Shown one piece after another: positions 43,848 to 54,800 of a stretch of 64,000 nucleotides of DNA; the first letter of the stretch is position 1; each line of letters starts with the position of its first letter. The notes beneath the pieces were generated by a model that was given only the letters and a program-made list of their open reading frames with translations, searched no databases and had not been told where the DNA came from. Source of the stretch: Rhizomys pruinosus. Taxonomy: Eukaryota > Chordata > Mammalia > Rodentia > Spalacidae. Both the position numbers and the translations under genes were made by a program. The stretch spans positions 177,573 to 241,572 of the forward strand of contig VZQC01013997.1 in NCBI GenBank assembly GCA_009823505.1. The letters run 5' to 3'.

Positions 43848-44190
43848 GCTGATTTACCTTTCAACTCTGTGTGCCAGGTACTCTGAGCAGTTTCATGCAA
43901 AGGTCATGGTTAATAAGTGGCCCCATCTGTACATTACAAAATCAAGAAGCTGAATTCATTATTTGCACAACATTAACCCATTCGCTCCCAGTCAGGAGAA
44001 ATACAACATCCTTCTTGTACATTAGAGACCTGGTTCAAGTATATATAATTACACACATACACGAATAAATACCTCTTCCACTGAAAATAGAAATACTGGT
44101 ATGACTAACAATCGGTATTCTTGAATTGAGCATAGAAAGGGAAGCAAGAACACTAAAAGAAGCAGTTTCCAAAGTTATCTGAAGAGAGGT
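43848..44190 (+). repeat. Duplicated segment, copy 2
   Basis: Uninterrupted counterpart of 41515-42006, about 2.3 kb downstream in the same orientation. Similarity is clear but with many differences, so the duplication, or shared repeat family, is old. Confidence 0.75.
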
Positions 44191-44194
44191 AGGG

Positions 44195-44400
44195 ATAAGC
44201 TCAGCTGGCGGAGTACTGACTAGTGTTCATGAGACCTTGGATTTCACTGATAATATGCAGAAGACAGACCTGGTGCTGTGTGCCTGTCATCCCTGAACTT
44301 GGGAGATGTAGACAGGAGCATCAGGAGCTCTAAGTCATCCCTGGCTACTTGTTGAGTTGAAAGCCAATCTGGGACAAATGATTCTGTCTTAAAGGGGGGT
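44195..44400 (+). mobile_element. B4 SINE
   Basis: ID-like part ('gataagctcagctggcggag') followed by a B1-like part ('acctggtgctgtgtgcctgtc'). Confidence 0.55.
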
Positions 44401-44712
44401 TGGACATACATAACAAATAGCTGAGTCTTTAGATGCCACAAGGCAAAGTGGTTCCCCTGTGGACAGTGTGTTTCACCCTATGGGCCGTGTGTTTTCCTAC
44501 ATGGAAGATTAGTGTGTATCTCAATATCCGTGGACCGAATGAATTCTAATTGTGGCTGATATGAGAAAAGCATACAGACTGACGAGGCAAATATACAGAC
44601 TGCTGGCTTTTACATGAATTTTTGTCATAGTTAAATTTTATATGAATTTTTGTGACAATTAAAAAGTTACTGCTTTAGCCTCAATGTTCTCAAATTAGCA
44701 AAAGCTGAGTTC
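44401..44712. other. Intergenic DNA, nothing recognised
   Basis: Contains 'cccctgtggacagtgtg' (44455) that also occurs near 42552 and may belong to the duplication. Two copies of 'atatgaatttttgt' at 44614-44654. Confidence 0.4.
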
Positions 44713-45425
44713 TGGGGATGGAGAGATAGCTCAGAGGTTAAGAGCACTGGCTGCTCTTGTAGGGGATCCAGGTTTGTTTCCCAGCACCCATTATAACATC
44801 TCACACCTGTAACTCCAGTTCCAGGGTTTTCAAAGCCTTGGGCTCCTTGCACACTGAACTCACATTCACCCACATACATACACATAATTGAAAGTAACAA
44901 ATCTTTTAAAAAGTAGAGATCTGGTCGGGCATGGTGGTGCACGCCTTTAATCCCAGCACTTGGGAGGCAGAGGCAGGTGGATCTTTGTGAGTTCAAGGCC
45001 AGCCTGGTCTACAGAGTGAGTTCCAGGACAGCTGGTGCTACAGGGAGACCCTGTCTCAAAAAAAGCAAAAAAAAAAAAAAAAAAAGAAGAAGATCTTCGA
45101 CGTGGTGGTTACTTTCTTTTTCATGCAGACCTGTGATACTGACTCCTTGGGAAACCAATATACCAAGACTCTATAGAAAACAAAACAGGCGCTGAGGGCT
45201 GGAGAGATGGTTAGGAGCACTGGCTTCTCTTCCAGAGGACCTGGGTTCAGTTTCCAGTACCCACATGGCAGCTAACAACCATCCATAACTCCAGTCCCAG
45301 GGGATCCAACCATCTCTTCTGGCCTTCACAGGTGTAGCATGACACAGGTAATGCACACTTACATACATACAGGCAAACTACTTCTACACATAAAAATATA
45401 ATTAAATAAAACTAATTTAAAAATT
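44713..45425 (+). mobile_element. B3, B1 and B3 in the same orientation
   Basis: B3 at 44713-44912, full B1 at 44925-45084 with a long A tail, B3 at 45197-45425. Confidence 0.88.
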
Positions 45426-45548
45426 AAAAAAACAAAAGTCTCAAACTACAGTCCGAATGATGTTTTGTGACTAGGCTTTCCCCAGGCTGATATCGTTAAC
45501 TGTGCTAGAATTATTTTCTTTTTTATTTTTATTTATTTATTTATTTTT

Positions 45549-45926
45549 TGGTCTTTTTGAGACAGGGTCTCCCTGTAGCTCTGGCTGTCCTGGAACTCAC
45601 TCTGTAGACCAGGCTGGCCTCGAACTCACAGAGATCCACGTGCCTCTGCCTCCCAAGTGCTAGGATTAAAGGCATGCGCCACCACGCCCGGCATTTATTT
45701 ATTTCTGTATGTGTATCAATGTACTGTCTGCATGCAAGTTTGTGTACCCTTGTCGTGCAATGCCACAGAGGTCAGAAGAGGGTGTCGGATTCCCCTGGAA
45801 CTGGAGTTCTCCTGGAATTGGAGTTTCAGACGGTTCTCAGCTGCCATGTGGGTGCTGGGGATCGAACCCGGGTCCTCTGTAAGAGCGGTTGGCACTCTTA
45901 ACTGCTAGGCCATCTCTCCAGCCCCT
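45549..45926 (-). mobile_element. B3 (young subfamily) with a B1 in its tail, reverse
   Basis: B3 body 45693-45926 carries the 17-bp internal duplication ('cctggaactggagttct' then 'cctggaattggagtttc') also seen at 20661-20900. A reversed B1 (45549-45692) sits in its A-rich tail between two TTTA-type stretches. Confidence 0.9.
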
Positions 45927-46214
45927 TCTTTTTTATTATACACCAAGTGAGTGCATAATAATGAATTACAAAATTGGGCTGAAGATGGATTTAGATAGGT
46001 TGATGGATAATTTGGGGGGAAATCATTGAATTTCAACTAGCCCCCAGTAGAGGGCGCATTGACCCATGTTTTAACATGAGTTATTTTTCCTGGCTTTCAA
46101 CACTGTCAATGATATTTTACAAAACACACGAGGTTACTATGGCCTCTACTTTCTTCTTTAGTTATGTATATATTACTTTGTTATTTATTTGTTCGTTTGG
46201 GTTTTGTTTTTGTT
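45927..46214. other. Intergenic DNA, nothing recognised
   Basis: Contains 'cagtagagggcgca' (46045-46060), similar to a CTCF core, but a single match by eye is weak. Confidence 0.35.
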
Positions 46215-46628
46215 TTGGGGGGATGTTACAGGCTCTTACTCTGTAGCCCTCGTTGGCCTGGAATCGCTACATAGATAAGCTGGTCTGAAAATAATTCTCT
46301 TGCCTCAGCCTCCTGAGTGCTAGGATTACGGATGTAAGCCACCATTCCTGGCTTGTATTAGTATTATTTTTAAATGAGAGGTAGGATAAGTATATTAGTT
46401 GAGTTCAGGGTTAACTTACAAACTTAGCCACATAACTCTGGTGTCAGTTCTTACTCCAAGGCAGTTCTTACAGAAACTTTCTTCTCTTGTGCATTTTTCT
46501 GAGACATTGTATGTAGCCCTGGCTAGTCTGGACTCACTACGTAGACCAGGCTGGCCTCAATCTCAGAGATCCTCCTACCTTTCCCTCCCAGGTGCTGGGA
46601 TTAAAAGTGGGGCAGCCATCCTGGCTGA
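46215..46628 (-). mobile_element. Two B1 SINEs, reverse
   Basis: 46215-46355 ('ctgtagccctcgttggcctgg') and 46498-46628 ('gtagccctggctagtctgg'). Confidence 0.75.
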
Positions 46629-47195
46629 ATCTCTTTCTTTTGCACAGTGTATTGTACCCCAGTGTATAAAAGAACTGTAAGTTATATAACCAGACCTCTC
46701 TTGAATGATGCACCATTTTTCCATCCCAAACAGTACTGCAATGAATATGCTCTTGTATTTGTCTTTGTAAATGTGTGCAAGTATAGATATTTAGGGGGAT
46801 TTTCTAGAGAAATTTGGCAACAATTTGAAAGGTAATCAAGGGGCAGACTGTCTCCCTCCATCCCCAGATACATTCCAGACATACCAGTCATAAAGGCCTG
46901 GGAAAGGCCATAGGACGTTTGTATGATTTTGGAGTCTGGAAGTCGTTCCAAGGTCAGAAACCACACGAGAGAGAGCCGACTCTCTACATAGCTACAGATA
47001 GAAGTAGCCTAGCTGAGTGTGTGTGTGTGGGGGGGGTGTACATGCCCTTATGTGTTTGATTTGTTGAGACAGGGTGATCCACTCGCCTTACCATTCCCTG
47101 TGCTGAGATTACAAGCAAGTGCGGCTCTATCAAAACAAGAGCCAAAGCAATATGGTGAAAAAAGTACCATAAACAGAAAAGGTCACAAATAACAG
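46629..47195. other. Intergenic DNA with a B1 scrap
   Basis: 47010-47035 is GT/G-rich. 47065-47130 is a reversed B1 fragment. Otherwise nothing recognised. Confidence 0.4.
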
Positions 47196-47278
47196 CATTT
47201 GGTGGTAGCTCAGTAGCAAAGCATCTGCCTAGTGTACAGGAGCCCCCGGGCTCCACTCCCAGTACTGGAAAAAGAAAA
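47196..47278 (+). mobile_element. ID-type SINE
   Basis: 'tttggtggtagctcagtagc' through 'cactcccagtactgg' with an A-rich tail. Confidence 0.6.
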
Positions 47279-47611
47279 GGCATTAGTACCACATGTTATG
47301 AAGGAATTAAATCTCATAATGCATGGGAAGGCTTGGAAGGTGATAAAAATCAACCTTCCATTGAAAACTGACCAAATAGCACAAAGGAAACATAGAAATG
47401 AAAATACAAATGTATTTAAACACAGGACCACGTTTGTGATGGGGGAGACACGAGGGCAGGAGATTCCTGCTACACTTCCACCGACATCAGATTAGCAAAA
47501 CGAAAACACTGTGTTCGTGCGGCGTGAGAGCGGCCCAGCTCACGGACACTAAGCTGGTATAATCTCTGTAGAGATGAACTTGACAACTGCTGACACCATT
47601 TCAAAATGAAG
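47279..47611. other. Intergenic DNA, nothing recognised
   Basis: A 87-codon frame at 47232-47495 begins within the ID element and has no domain. Confidence 0.4.
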
Positions 47612-48165
47612 CTGGGGTCTGGAGAGATGGTTCGGTGGCTACAAACACTGGCTGCTCTTGCAGAGGACCCAGGTTCAGTTCCCAGCACACACATGGTGGC
47701 TAACAACCATCCATAACTCCAGTTCTAGGGGATCCTACACCCTCTTTTGGCCTCCTCAAGCATAGCACGTATGCGGTGCACTTACATACATACACACAAA
47801 ATATTCATATACATAAATAAAAAATTAAAATGAATCTGGTGGGGAAGCTCACACCCCTTACCCTATCAGTTGTGAGGGTGAGGCAGGAGGATGATTGTGA
47901 GTTTGAGGCAAGCTTGGGCTACAAAGTGAGACCCTGTCTCAAAACCAAGACTGGGATTGTAGCTCAGTGGGATAGTTCATGAGGTCCTGGGTTCAATTCC
48001 CAGCATAGGGTGGATATTTTGAAATGAAGCTGGTGATCCCGGTGATGACCCACATCTGAGAACTTTGGAGGCTAAGGAAGGAGGGTCAGTTCAAGAGAAT
48101 GTGTGTTGCATAGAGTTGGGGGTCATCCAAGCTATAATAATGTGACTCTATCTCAAAAGAAAGAG
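47612..48165 (+). mobile_element. B3, B1, ID and B1-like run
   Basis: B3 (47612-47825), old B1 (47832-47945), ID (47946-48010, 'gggattgtagctcagtggg') and another worn B1 (48030-48165). Confidence 0.7.
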
Positions 48166-48284
48166 GATTCAAAATGAGTTTATAGAAGACAGATTTTTCT
48201 TATTCTCTCATTCAACCATCCTTGTCTGATTTATCTGCAAGTAGTTAAAAAAAGAAAAGGCCACACAGAGTTTAAAAATAAAAA

Positions 48285-48548
48285 GCAGAGAAGAGAGATG
48301 GTTCAGTGCTTAAGAGCATTGGCTCCCCTTGCAGAGGACCTGGGTTCAATTCCCAACACCCACATGGTAGCTAACAATTGTCTATAATAACTTCAGTTCT
48401 AGGGGATCCTATCCCTTCTTTCAACCTCTGTGGGCATTGCATGACACAGGTGCACGTAAATATATGTAAGCGATACACTCATACACATAAAATAAAAATT
48501 ATACATATTTTTTAAAATAAATAAATAAATAAATAAATAAATAAATAG
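48285..48548 (+). mobile_element. B3 SINE with AAAT microsatellite tail
   Basis: 'agagaagagagatggttcag' to 'catacacataaaataaaaa', then seven AAAT units at 48519-48548. Confidence 0.88.
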
Positions 48549-49019
48549 GAAGTTCCTCCACAAGGCATGTATTAATCAGGTAAAGATGTAACTCGGTCCT
48601 TTCCCTGTCTCCATTGAGATTGATTTCTGCCTCTCTACTTTGGCTATTCTGAGAATCCTCAGGTGTGACACACTGAGGTGGAGCACGAAGTTAGTCTCAA
48701 GAGTCAGACAAGTGACACGGTCTGATGAATGTGGAATTTGAATGCTATTCCTGGCTCTGCCCCAGCTTCTTTATGACAAGGGAAAGTCTCTGGGTGGTGC
48801 CGGTTTCGGTATCTGTGGATTGAGAGGCAGATGGCAAGCCTGGCTCTTAGAATAGCTCTGTCTCCTGGGAAGCCAACCAGAGCCATCCAAAGCCAGAGCT
48901 GGCCTGCAGTGCCTTTCTTTGGCACTACTGGCTTGAACAAGACATCAAATATCTGAAGGGAGTAAAGGAATTCCAGAAAGATCAACACAGCTGACATTGG
49001 GCTGGGTTGGGCCTTGTTT
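48549..49019. other. Intergenic DNA with possible MIR remnant
   Basis: 48750-48830 ('ttcctggctctgccccagc', 'ggtatctgtggattgag') is faintly MIR-like. The 137-codon minus frame at 48704-49117 runs across it and into a SINE, so I do not call a gene. Confidence 0.35.
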
Positions 49020-49200
49020 ACCTGAGTGCTAGCTAGCCTAGCATGCATGGAGGCTGGGATTTGATCCCCCAGCACTTTAAAAACCAGTGTGGTGCTGCAC
49101 GTGTGGAATCTCAGCACTTGGGAGTGGAGGCGGGAGGGTCAGAAGTTCAAGTCATCCTCGACTACACAGCAAGTTTGTAGCCAGTGTGGGCTACAAGAAA
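49020..49200 (+). mobile_element. B4 SINE
   Basis: ID-like part ('agcatgcatggaggctggg') then a B1-like part ('ccagtgtggtgctgcacgtg'). Confidence 0.6.
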
Positions 49201-49211
49201 AAAATGATCTA

Positions 49212-49215
49212 CCTA

Positions 49216-49263
<48 letters not shown>

Positions 49264-49265
49264 AT
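49212..49265. repeat. (ATCT)n microsatellite
   Basis: About twelve units following the SINE tail. Confidence 0.92.
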
Positions 49266-49364
49266 CATCTTAAAAACAAAACCACTGTCATTACTGAATT
49301 AACCTGTGCTCAGAACAAGGGTAAGGTTTGTGAGTGTCATTTTATCCTGAAGTAGCTCAAGAGG

Positions 49365-49850
49365 TGACCAAATGACGCTGGTACAATTTTACAGATGAAG
49401 AAACTGAGGCACTGATTTATGTAGTTGGTAATTGTTAGGTCTAGGCTTCCCGGAATCCCAAGGGGCACACAGGTGCCCACTTCCTCCAGAAGCTGTCAAT
49501 CTTCTGACCTCTTCCCCTGTGCCTGAGACCCCATCCCATGGGTATAAATGGGTGGACCACAGCCGCCATCCCTCTCTCTGTCTCTCTCTCTCTGCCTCTC
49601 TCTGCCTCTCTGCCCCCCTCTCTCTGTCCTGCCCCTCTTTCTGTCCCTGCCCCCCACCACATGTCTGCAGGCGGCTCATGCTGGCAGTCCCACATGGAAG
49701 TAAACCATGTTCTTGGAGTGACCTAAGCCTCATGTGCCTTTTACTGGGATTGATGCTGTTACAATCTAACAGTAATAAGTCACCAAGACAGTTAAGAGGC
49801 AGAGCCGGGACTTCAACTCAGGTTATTCGGCCCCAGACCACCAATTCTTA
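49365..49850 (-). mobile_element. MIR fossil, reverse, split by an LTR
   Basis: 'ttttacagatgaagaaactg' and 'aggcac' (49388-49412) and, beyond the LTR, 'aagacagttaagaggcagag' and 'ccgggacttcaactcagg' (49785-49822) are the two sides of one reversed MIR core. Confidence 0.75.
49433..49771 (+). mobile_element. Solo LTR inserted in the MIR
   Basis: Runs from TGTTAGGTCT to CAATCTAACA, with the 5-bp duplication GTAAT on both sides (49428-49432 and 49772-49776), the size typical of ERVL-type elements. It has a TATA box ('gggtataaatggg' at 49539-49551). The CT-rich stretch 49570-49650 lies downstream of the TATA box. No coding sequence. Confidence 0.85.
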
Positions 49851-49861
49851 TCTTATTTGTT

Positions 49862-50310
49862 GCTATTGAGATAGAGTCTCATGTAGCCCAGGCTAGCCTT
49901 GCACTCACTATGTGACTGAGGATGGCCTTGAACTCCTGACCCTCCTGCCTCCACCTCCCATGTGTTGGGTTGCATGCCTATCTATGCATGGCAGGCAAAC
50001 TTCCAACAGACCTGCACCCCCAGCCCCTTTTCTAAGCATTCAATGGCTTTCTAGGGCTGGTTGTTTGGAAGGTGGAACAGTGCTGTATTTCTTTTTAGTT
50101 TTTATTTTATGTCTATGACTATGTTTTGCCTGTATGTATGTAAGTGCACAATATGCATGCAATGCCTCCGGAGGTCAAAAGAGAGTGTACATCCCCTGAA
50201 ACTGGAGTAACAGATGGTTGTTAGCTACAATGTGGGTGCTAGGAATCGAACCCGGGTCCTCTGTAAGAGCTGGTAGTGCTCTTAACTCCCAAGCTGTCTC
50301 TTGAGCCCCC
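49862..50310 (-). mobile_element. B1 and B3, reverse
   Basis: 49862-49995 is a worn B1 ('gagatagagtctcatgtagcc'). 50090-50310 is a B3 ('tgcctgtatgtatgtaagtg' to 'ctgtctcttgagcccc'). Confidence 0.75.
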
Positions 50311-50458
50311 AGCAGTGGTATAGTTTTGTAGTCTCTAAGAAAATGGAACACCCCCGAATTCTTGGAGTTAGAGATTTACTCTAAGTCTTTTCTTAGCCTC
50401 CTAGAAACCAGAGATAAGTGAAGCAGAGGCCACAGGCTGTTTTCAAAAGTGCATCTGT

Positions 50459-50705
50459 GTGGCTGGAGACACGGCTCAGTGGTTGGGAGTGCCAGCTGCT
50501 CTTGCAGAGGACCTGGGTTCGATTCCCAACGCCCATATGGTGGCTAGGAGCCACCTTTAAGCCAGGCGTGGTGGCACACACCTTTAATCCCAGCACTCAG
50601 GAGGCAGAGGCAGGTGGATCTCTGTGAGTTCAGGGCCAGCCTGGTCTAGAGTGAGTTCCAGGCCCAGCTGGGGCTAGAGGGAGACCCTGTCTTAAAAAAA
50701 ATAAT
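50459..50705 (+). mobile_element. B3 head followed by B1
   Basis: B3 5' half (50459-50560) interrupted by a full B1 (50561-50705, 'gccaggcgtggtggcacac'). Confidence 0.85.
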
Positions 50706-50875
50706 TTAAAAAAGCATATCTATAACTCAGTGATATGAGGAACTGTTCTGGAAAGTGATGCTTATAAGGTCGGTGTGACCTAGTCAAGAAATTTAATATG
50801 ACAAAGTAATGTGAATGGGGGATTGCAGTTTATACTAGCTTAGGTGTATTATATTAGTCAGAGAGCTTCACAATT

Positions 50876-51462
50876 GGGCTGGGGATAAAGCTCAGTTGGT
50901 AGAGTCCTTTCCTGGAATGCACAAGGCCTTGGGTTTGATCCCTGGTACTGCATAAACTGTGGGGTGGGGATTCAAACCTGGAATCTCAGCCCTTGGAAGG
51001 CAAAGACAGGAAGTTTGGGAGTTCAAGATCAGTCTCAGCTGTATCTCAGCAAGTTTGAGGCCTGCTTGAATGAGATACTGTATCCCCATGAAAAGTGATG
51101 AGATACTGTATCCCCATGAAAAGTGATGAGATACTGTATCCCCATGAAAAGTGATGAGATACTGTATCCCCATGAAAAGTGATGAGATACTGTATCCCCA
51201 TGAAAAGTGATGAGATACTGTATCCCCCATAAAAAGTGATGAGCCTGGAGATGTGCTTCCGTGGTCAGAGTGCTCTCCAGCATGCGTGAAGTCCTCCATT
51301 TCATCAGCAGCACACTCTGACAGAGCATGGTTGTGCACACCTGTGATCCCAGAACTTGGGAGGTGGAGGCAAGACAATCACAAGCTCAAGGTCATCCTTA
51401 GCTACAAAGTGAGTTCAGGGAGAGCCTGAGGTACAGCAGACCCTGTCTCAAAGAAAAAAACA
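50876..51462 (+). mobile_element. Two B4 SINEs around a minisatellite
   Basis: B4 copy 1 (50876-51085: ID part 'ggctggggataaagctcag' then B1-like part) ends in the first unit of the 28-bp tandem array. B4 copy 2 (51243-51462) follows it. Confidence 0.65.
51069..51237. repeat. 28-bp minisatellite, six copies
   Basis: Unit 'gatgagatactgtatcccca' plus 'tgaaaagt'. Copies 2-5 are identical; copy 1 differs at its first base and copy 6 has one inserted C and one substitution. 28 is not a multiple of 3, yet the minus-strand frames stay open through it, giving repetitive pseudo-proteins of 101 and 161 residues. Confidence 0.97.
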
Positions 51463-51859
51463 GTCGTAGTTTTCAAGCGGAGGCACTGAGGCCTTTTAAA
51501 GAAATATTTGCCGCTGACAGCAGAATCCCTGAGCATTACCCAGAGGTACCAATTGGGAACACAGTGTTTGCTGATGATGCTTCAATCCCTGCCTGCTTTT
51601 TTGTTGGACTGGGGGTGGGTTTGTTTTTTAAGCTTTCTCCCAGCTGAACATTATTTTCTTTACAGAGGGGCAGTGGTGTTGGAGAATTCATCCCTCTCTG
51701 CCCCTTGCTGAACCCTGCCCACCCAAGTTTGCATTTCTCCACCTGCCGTCTTCCACCCACCTCATCTTCCATCAAAGTGATGTGGAGTCAGCTTCATCTT
51801 CCGTGGCTGCTGCTTTATGCACAATACACTTTTCATAATTTATATGTTGTATCTTCAAT
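51463..51859. other. Intergenic DNA, nothing recognised
   Basis: No gene or repeat recognised. Confidence 0.4.
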
Positions 51860-52235
51860 ACCAGTTACTTTTCTGTTGCTGTGCTAAACACGATGACCAA
51901 GGCAATTTATAGAAGGAAGAGTTAAGGGATGAGCGTTCGTCGGGGCAGGAGGCAGCAGGTGGCAGGAGCTGAGCACTCACAACTTCAAGGAGACACAAGA
52001 TGCAGAGAAACACAGACTGGCAGTGGGAAAAGACACAGGCCCTCCAGGCCCGCCCCCAGTGACGTGCCACGCCTCCAGGCCCGCCCCCAGTGACATGACC
52101 ACGCCTCCAGGCCCGCCCCCAGTGACGTGACCACGCCTCCTTAGGGTCTGTGACTCTCCTCAAACAGCGCCACCAACTGGGGACTGTGTGCTCAAATACT
52201 TGGAGCCTATGAGAGACAGTCCCATTCAAATCACA
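51860..52235 (-). mobile_element. MaLR-type solo LTR with amplified GC-rich unit, reverse
   Basis: Same order as the other ORR1-like LTRs ('cagttacttttctgttgctg' to 'ctatgagagacagtcccatt'). Between them a GC-rich unit is present three times (52041-52135), whereas the other copies in the window have it once. Confidence 0.8.
52041..52135. repeat. Three tandem 31-32 bp units with GC box and TGACGTG
   Basis: Units at 52041-52071, 52072-52103 and 52104-52135. Each has 'ggcccgcccccag' (GC box) followed by 'tgacgtg' (CRE half-site plus E-box-like) or, in the middle copy, 'tgacatg'. Confidence 0.95.
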
Positions 52236-52237
52236 AT

Positions 52238-52778
52238 GTGTATGAGTGCTTTGCCTGCATGTGTATATGTGAACCACCTGTGTGCCTGGTGCCCCTGGAG
52301 GCCACAAGAGAGAGGGTTTAGATCTCCTAGAACCATGAGCCACCATACGGGTGCTGGGAACTGAGCCCGAGTCCTCTGCAAGGGATCAAGGGCTCCTAAC
52401 CACTGAGCCATCCTTTCAACCCCACATCATGCATGTCTTAAAAAAACCATACAACGCCCTGCATGGTGGTACATCCCTTTAATCCCAGAAAGTGGATCTC
52501 TGTGAGTTCAAGACCAGCCCTATCCACATAGTGAGACTTGCCTTGAACAAAACAAAAACATACAACACTGAGACCAGTAGAATCTTGGGAAATTTCAGAA
52601 CAACTCTTCCAGCCAGGGCTGTAGCTTGGCTACCACAAGGCCCTGGGTTTTGTCCCCAGCACGTCATCAACTGGGCTTCAAAGACTGTGGTGTAGCAAGT
52701 AATCCCAGCATTTTGGAGGTACAGGGAGGAGGGCTGGAAGTTCAAGGTCATCCTTGGCTACATAGTGAGTTTGAGACG
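52238..52778. mobile_element. B3 (reverse), B1 and B4 (forward)
   Basis: Reverse B3 52238-52423; forward short B1 52454-52558; forward B4 52611-52778 ('gccagggctgtagcttggc'). Confidence 0.7.
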
Positions 52779-53426
52779 AACTTCTCCGCCATTCTGATCA
52801 GGTGAGGCTGTTTCTAGTGGGAGTGTAACCTGTGGGTAGCATCCACGTGCCATCCACACACCCAAGGCTTCCTTTCACCCTGCCCGGCATCTTCCTTGGT
52901 GCAGCTGATCCCGCCATCTAGGCAACCAAGGCAGGTGTAGCTGGTCAGTGGGTCCCACCTCTCTGGCTTTCACTTGGTCCCACGCCGCCTGCAGTTATAG
53001 ACGAGCTTAAATTAGTTCCACCCACGCCATCGAGCTGTTCTTTCCTTTTTCTGAAGATGGTTCCTGGCTTGCTGGCAAAGCCCTGGTGAAACTACGTGCT
53101 CAAGTTTCCTCTAAGTGAGTAATTCAACCTCGGGCAATGCTGTCTGTAGTTAGCAAGGCAGAGGAAGTGCTGTCTAAAAGGGCAAAAAGCCGCCCCCTAC
53201 CCCACCTGCATCAGCTGCACTTGCCGCCCCATCCCACCTCGACCTCAAAATGCTGGTGGTGGCAAAAACCATTGACATTCAATGTCAGCCCAAGTTAGAA
53301 TTCTCTACAGAGAAAATGGAAACAGTGAAACAGACAAGAAAAACTAGGGGGCAAGATGAGTGGCTGACGGGACGGGACCGGGTTCTAGAAGCTCTGTCTT
53401 CACCATGGGGGAAACACCAAACAAAC
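52779..53426. other. Intergenic DNA, nothing recognised
   Basis: Somewhat GC-richer. A 86-codon frame at 53250-53510 ends in the CT repeat and has no domain. Confidence 0.4.
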
Positions 53427-53605
53427 TCCCCTCGCCCTTCCTTCCTCCCTCCCTCCTTCCTTCCCTCCTTTCTTCCTTTTTCTCCCCTCCCTCTCTCCCT
53501 TCCTTTTTGACATAGGCTCTCTCTGTGTAGCCCAGGCTGGCCTCAGCTCAGCAGTCTTCCTGCCTCAGCCTGGAGTCCTGGCATTACAGGGCTGAGCCAC
53601 GAGGC
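53427..53605 (-). mobile_element. CT-rich tract and B1, reverse
   Basis: 53427-53502 is (TTCC)/(CTCC) repeats. 53503-53605 is a reversed B1 ('ctgtgtagcccaggctgg'). Confidence 0.75.
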
Positions 53606-53954
53606 AAATGGATTTCTGGGGTCTTCACAGGGCGTTTCCAGGCCTGGTCCTTCGGAAGGCCGTGAGTGGGAAGTAGTTTTGCCACCTGTGAAAACATGGC
53701 TGAATTCTTGGAATTAGAGTTTCATTTTAATCTCCTGTATTATGAGAAAAACTAGACTTGATTGAATAAGTGAAACAGAAAGACCCAAGCCACTTCCCCA
53801 TCATGGTATGGCTGCTGTTTGGGAATTGTCCCCCCAAATATGTTTATGATGTTGGCGTGACCCAGTCAAGAAGCTTACTTAATATGACAGAGTTATATGA
53901 ATGGAGGAGAGCACTGCAGTGTACGCTAGCTTGTGTGTGTTACTAACAAAAACT
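53606..53954. other. Intergenic DNA, nothing recognised
   Basis: 53855-53945 ('cagtcaagaagcttacttaatatgac') repeats wording found at 50781-50845 ('tagtcaagaaatttaatatg'), suggesting an unnamed dispersed repeat shared by both places. Confidence 0.45.
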
Positions 53955-54800
53955 TTCAGATATGCATGGTTTTGTATATACATGTGGGTGCAGGGGCTCA
54001 CAGAGCCCACATTGGATCCCCTGGAACTGGAGTTAGAGGCAGTTAGGATCAGCCTGACATGAGTGCTGGGAACTGAGGTCCTCTGCAAGAACAGCACAAA
54101 CTCTTCCCCACTGAGCCATCTCTCCAGCCAGATGATGGATTTACTGAGCACTTATAGAGCCCAGGACTTGTGATTTGCAAGTCATTTTGGTTAATAGCTG
54201 TTACCCCTATCCTAAAAAAAGACAGCAAAAAAGTGCATTTAATCTAGCAAATAGAAAATTAATATGTTAAACCAGACATGGTAGCTCACACTTGTAATGT
54301 GAACACGCTGGGATCTGAGCCAGGAGGATTATCGTGATCTGAGGGCCAGCCTGGGCTAGAATGAGATCTTCTCTCAAAACAACAAAGATCATGAGAAATA
54401 GAAAAAACACACCCTTATCCTCTTACTAAGTTAAGGGGGGGAGGCGGCCTGGGAATGCCCCAGGGAACAGAACAGGTGTTCCTTAAGGTCTGATGAAGTC
54501 TGATGATCCCTAATCATTGCTTAAGGAGTCTTTTGGCTCTTTTAACTATAGTAAGCCATTAAGTGAATTTCACTTAGACATGTCAGGGGAGGTTTGCATA
54601 GATTTTTTTTTAAAGATTTGTTTTTATTCATGAGTGCGCATGGGTGTGTGCACACTCATGCCTGTGGAAGCCAGAGACAGTATCAGATCTCCTGAGCTGC
54701 AGTTCCAGGCAGTTGTAAGCCACCAGAGATGGGGAGCTAGGAACTGAGCGCTCTAGAAGAGCAGTAAGTGCTCTTAACCACTGAGCCATCCCTCCAGCCC
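53955..54800. mobile_element. B3 (reverse), B1 (forward), B3 (reverse)
   Basis: 53955-54130 B3; 54272-54395 worn B1; 54612-54800 B3. 54396-54611 between them is not recognised. Confidence 0.75.

Noticed and set aside
46045..46060. CTCF-like core 'cagtagagggcgc'
   Set aside because: A single short match by eye without flanking motif support; motif scanning or occupancy data would be needed.
48704..49117. 137-codon minus frame
   Set aside because: It begins inside a B4 SINE and crosses a possible MIR remnant; no domain recognised.
49389..49869. Overlapping 145-codon plus and 114-codon minus frames
   Set aside because: They fall in the solo LTR and its CT-rich leader; the repetitive Ser/Leu/Pro and Arg/Glu composition reflects the simple repeat.
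50892..51377. 161-codon minus frame with repeated SHHFSWGYSI wording
   Set aside because: Produced by the 28-bp tandem repeat and B4 SINEs.
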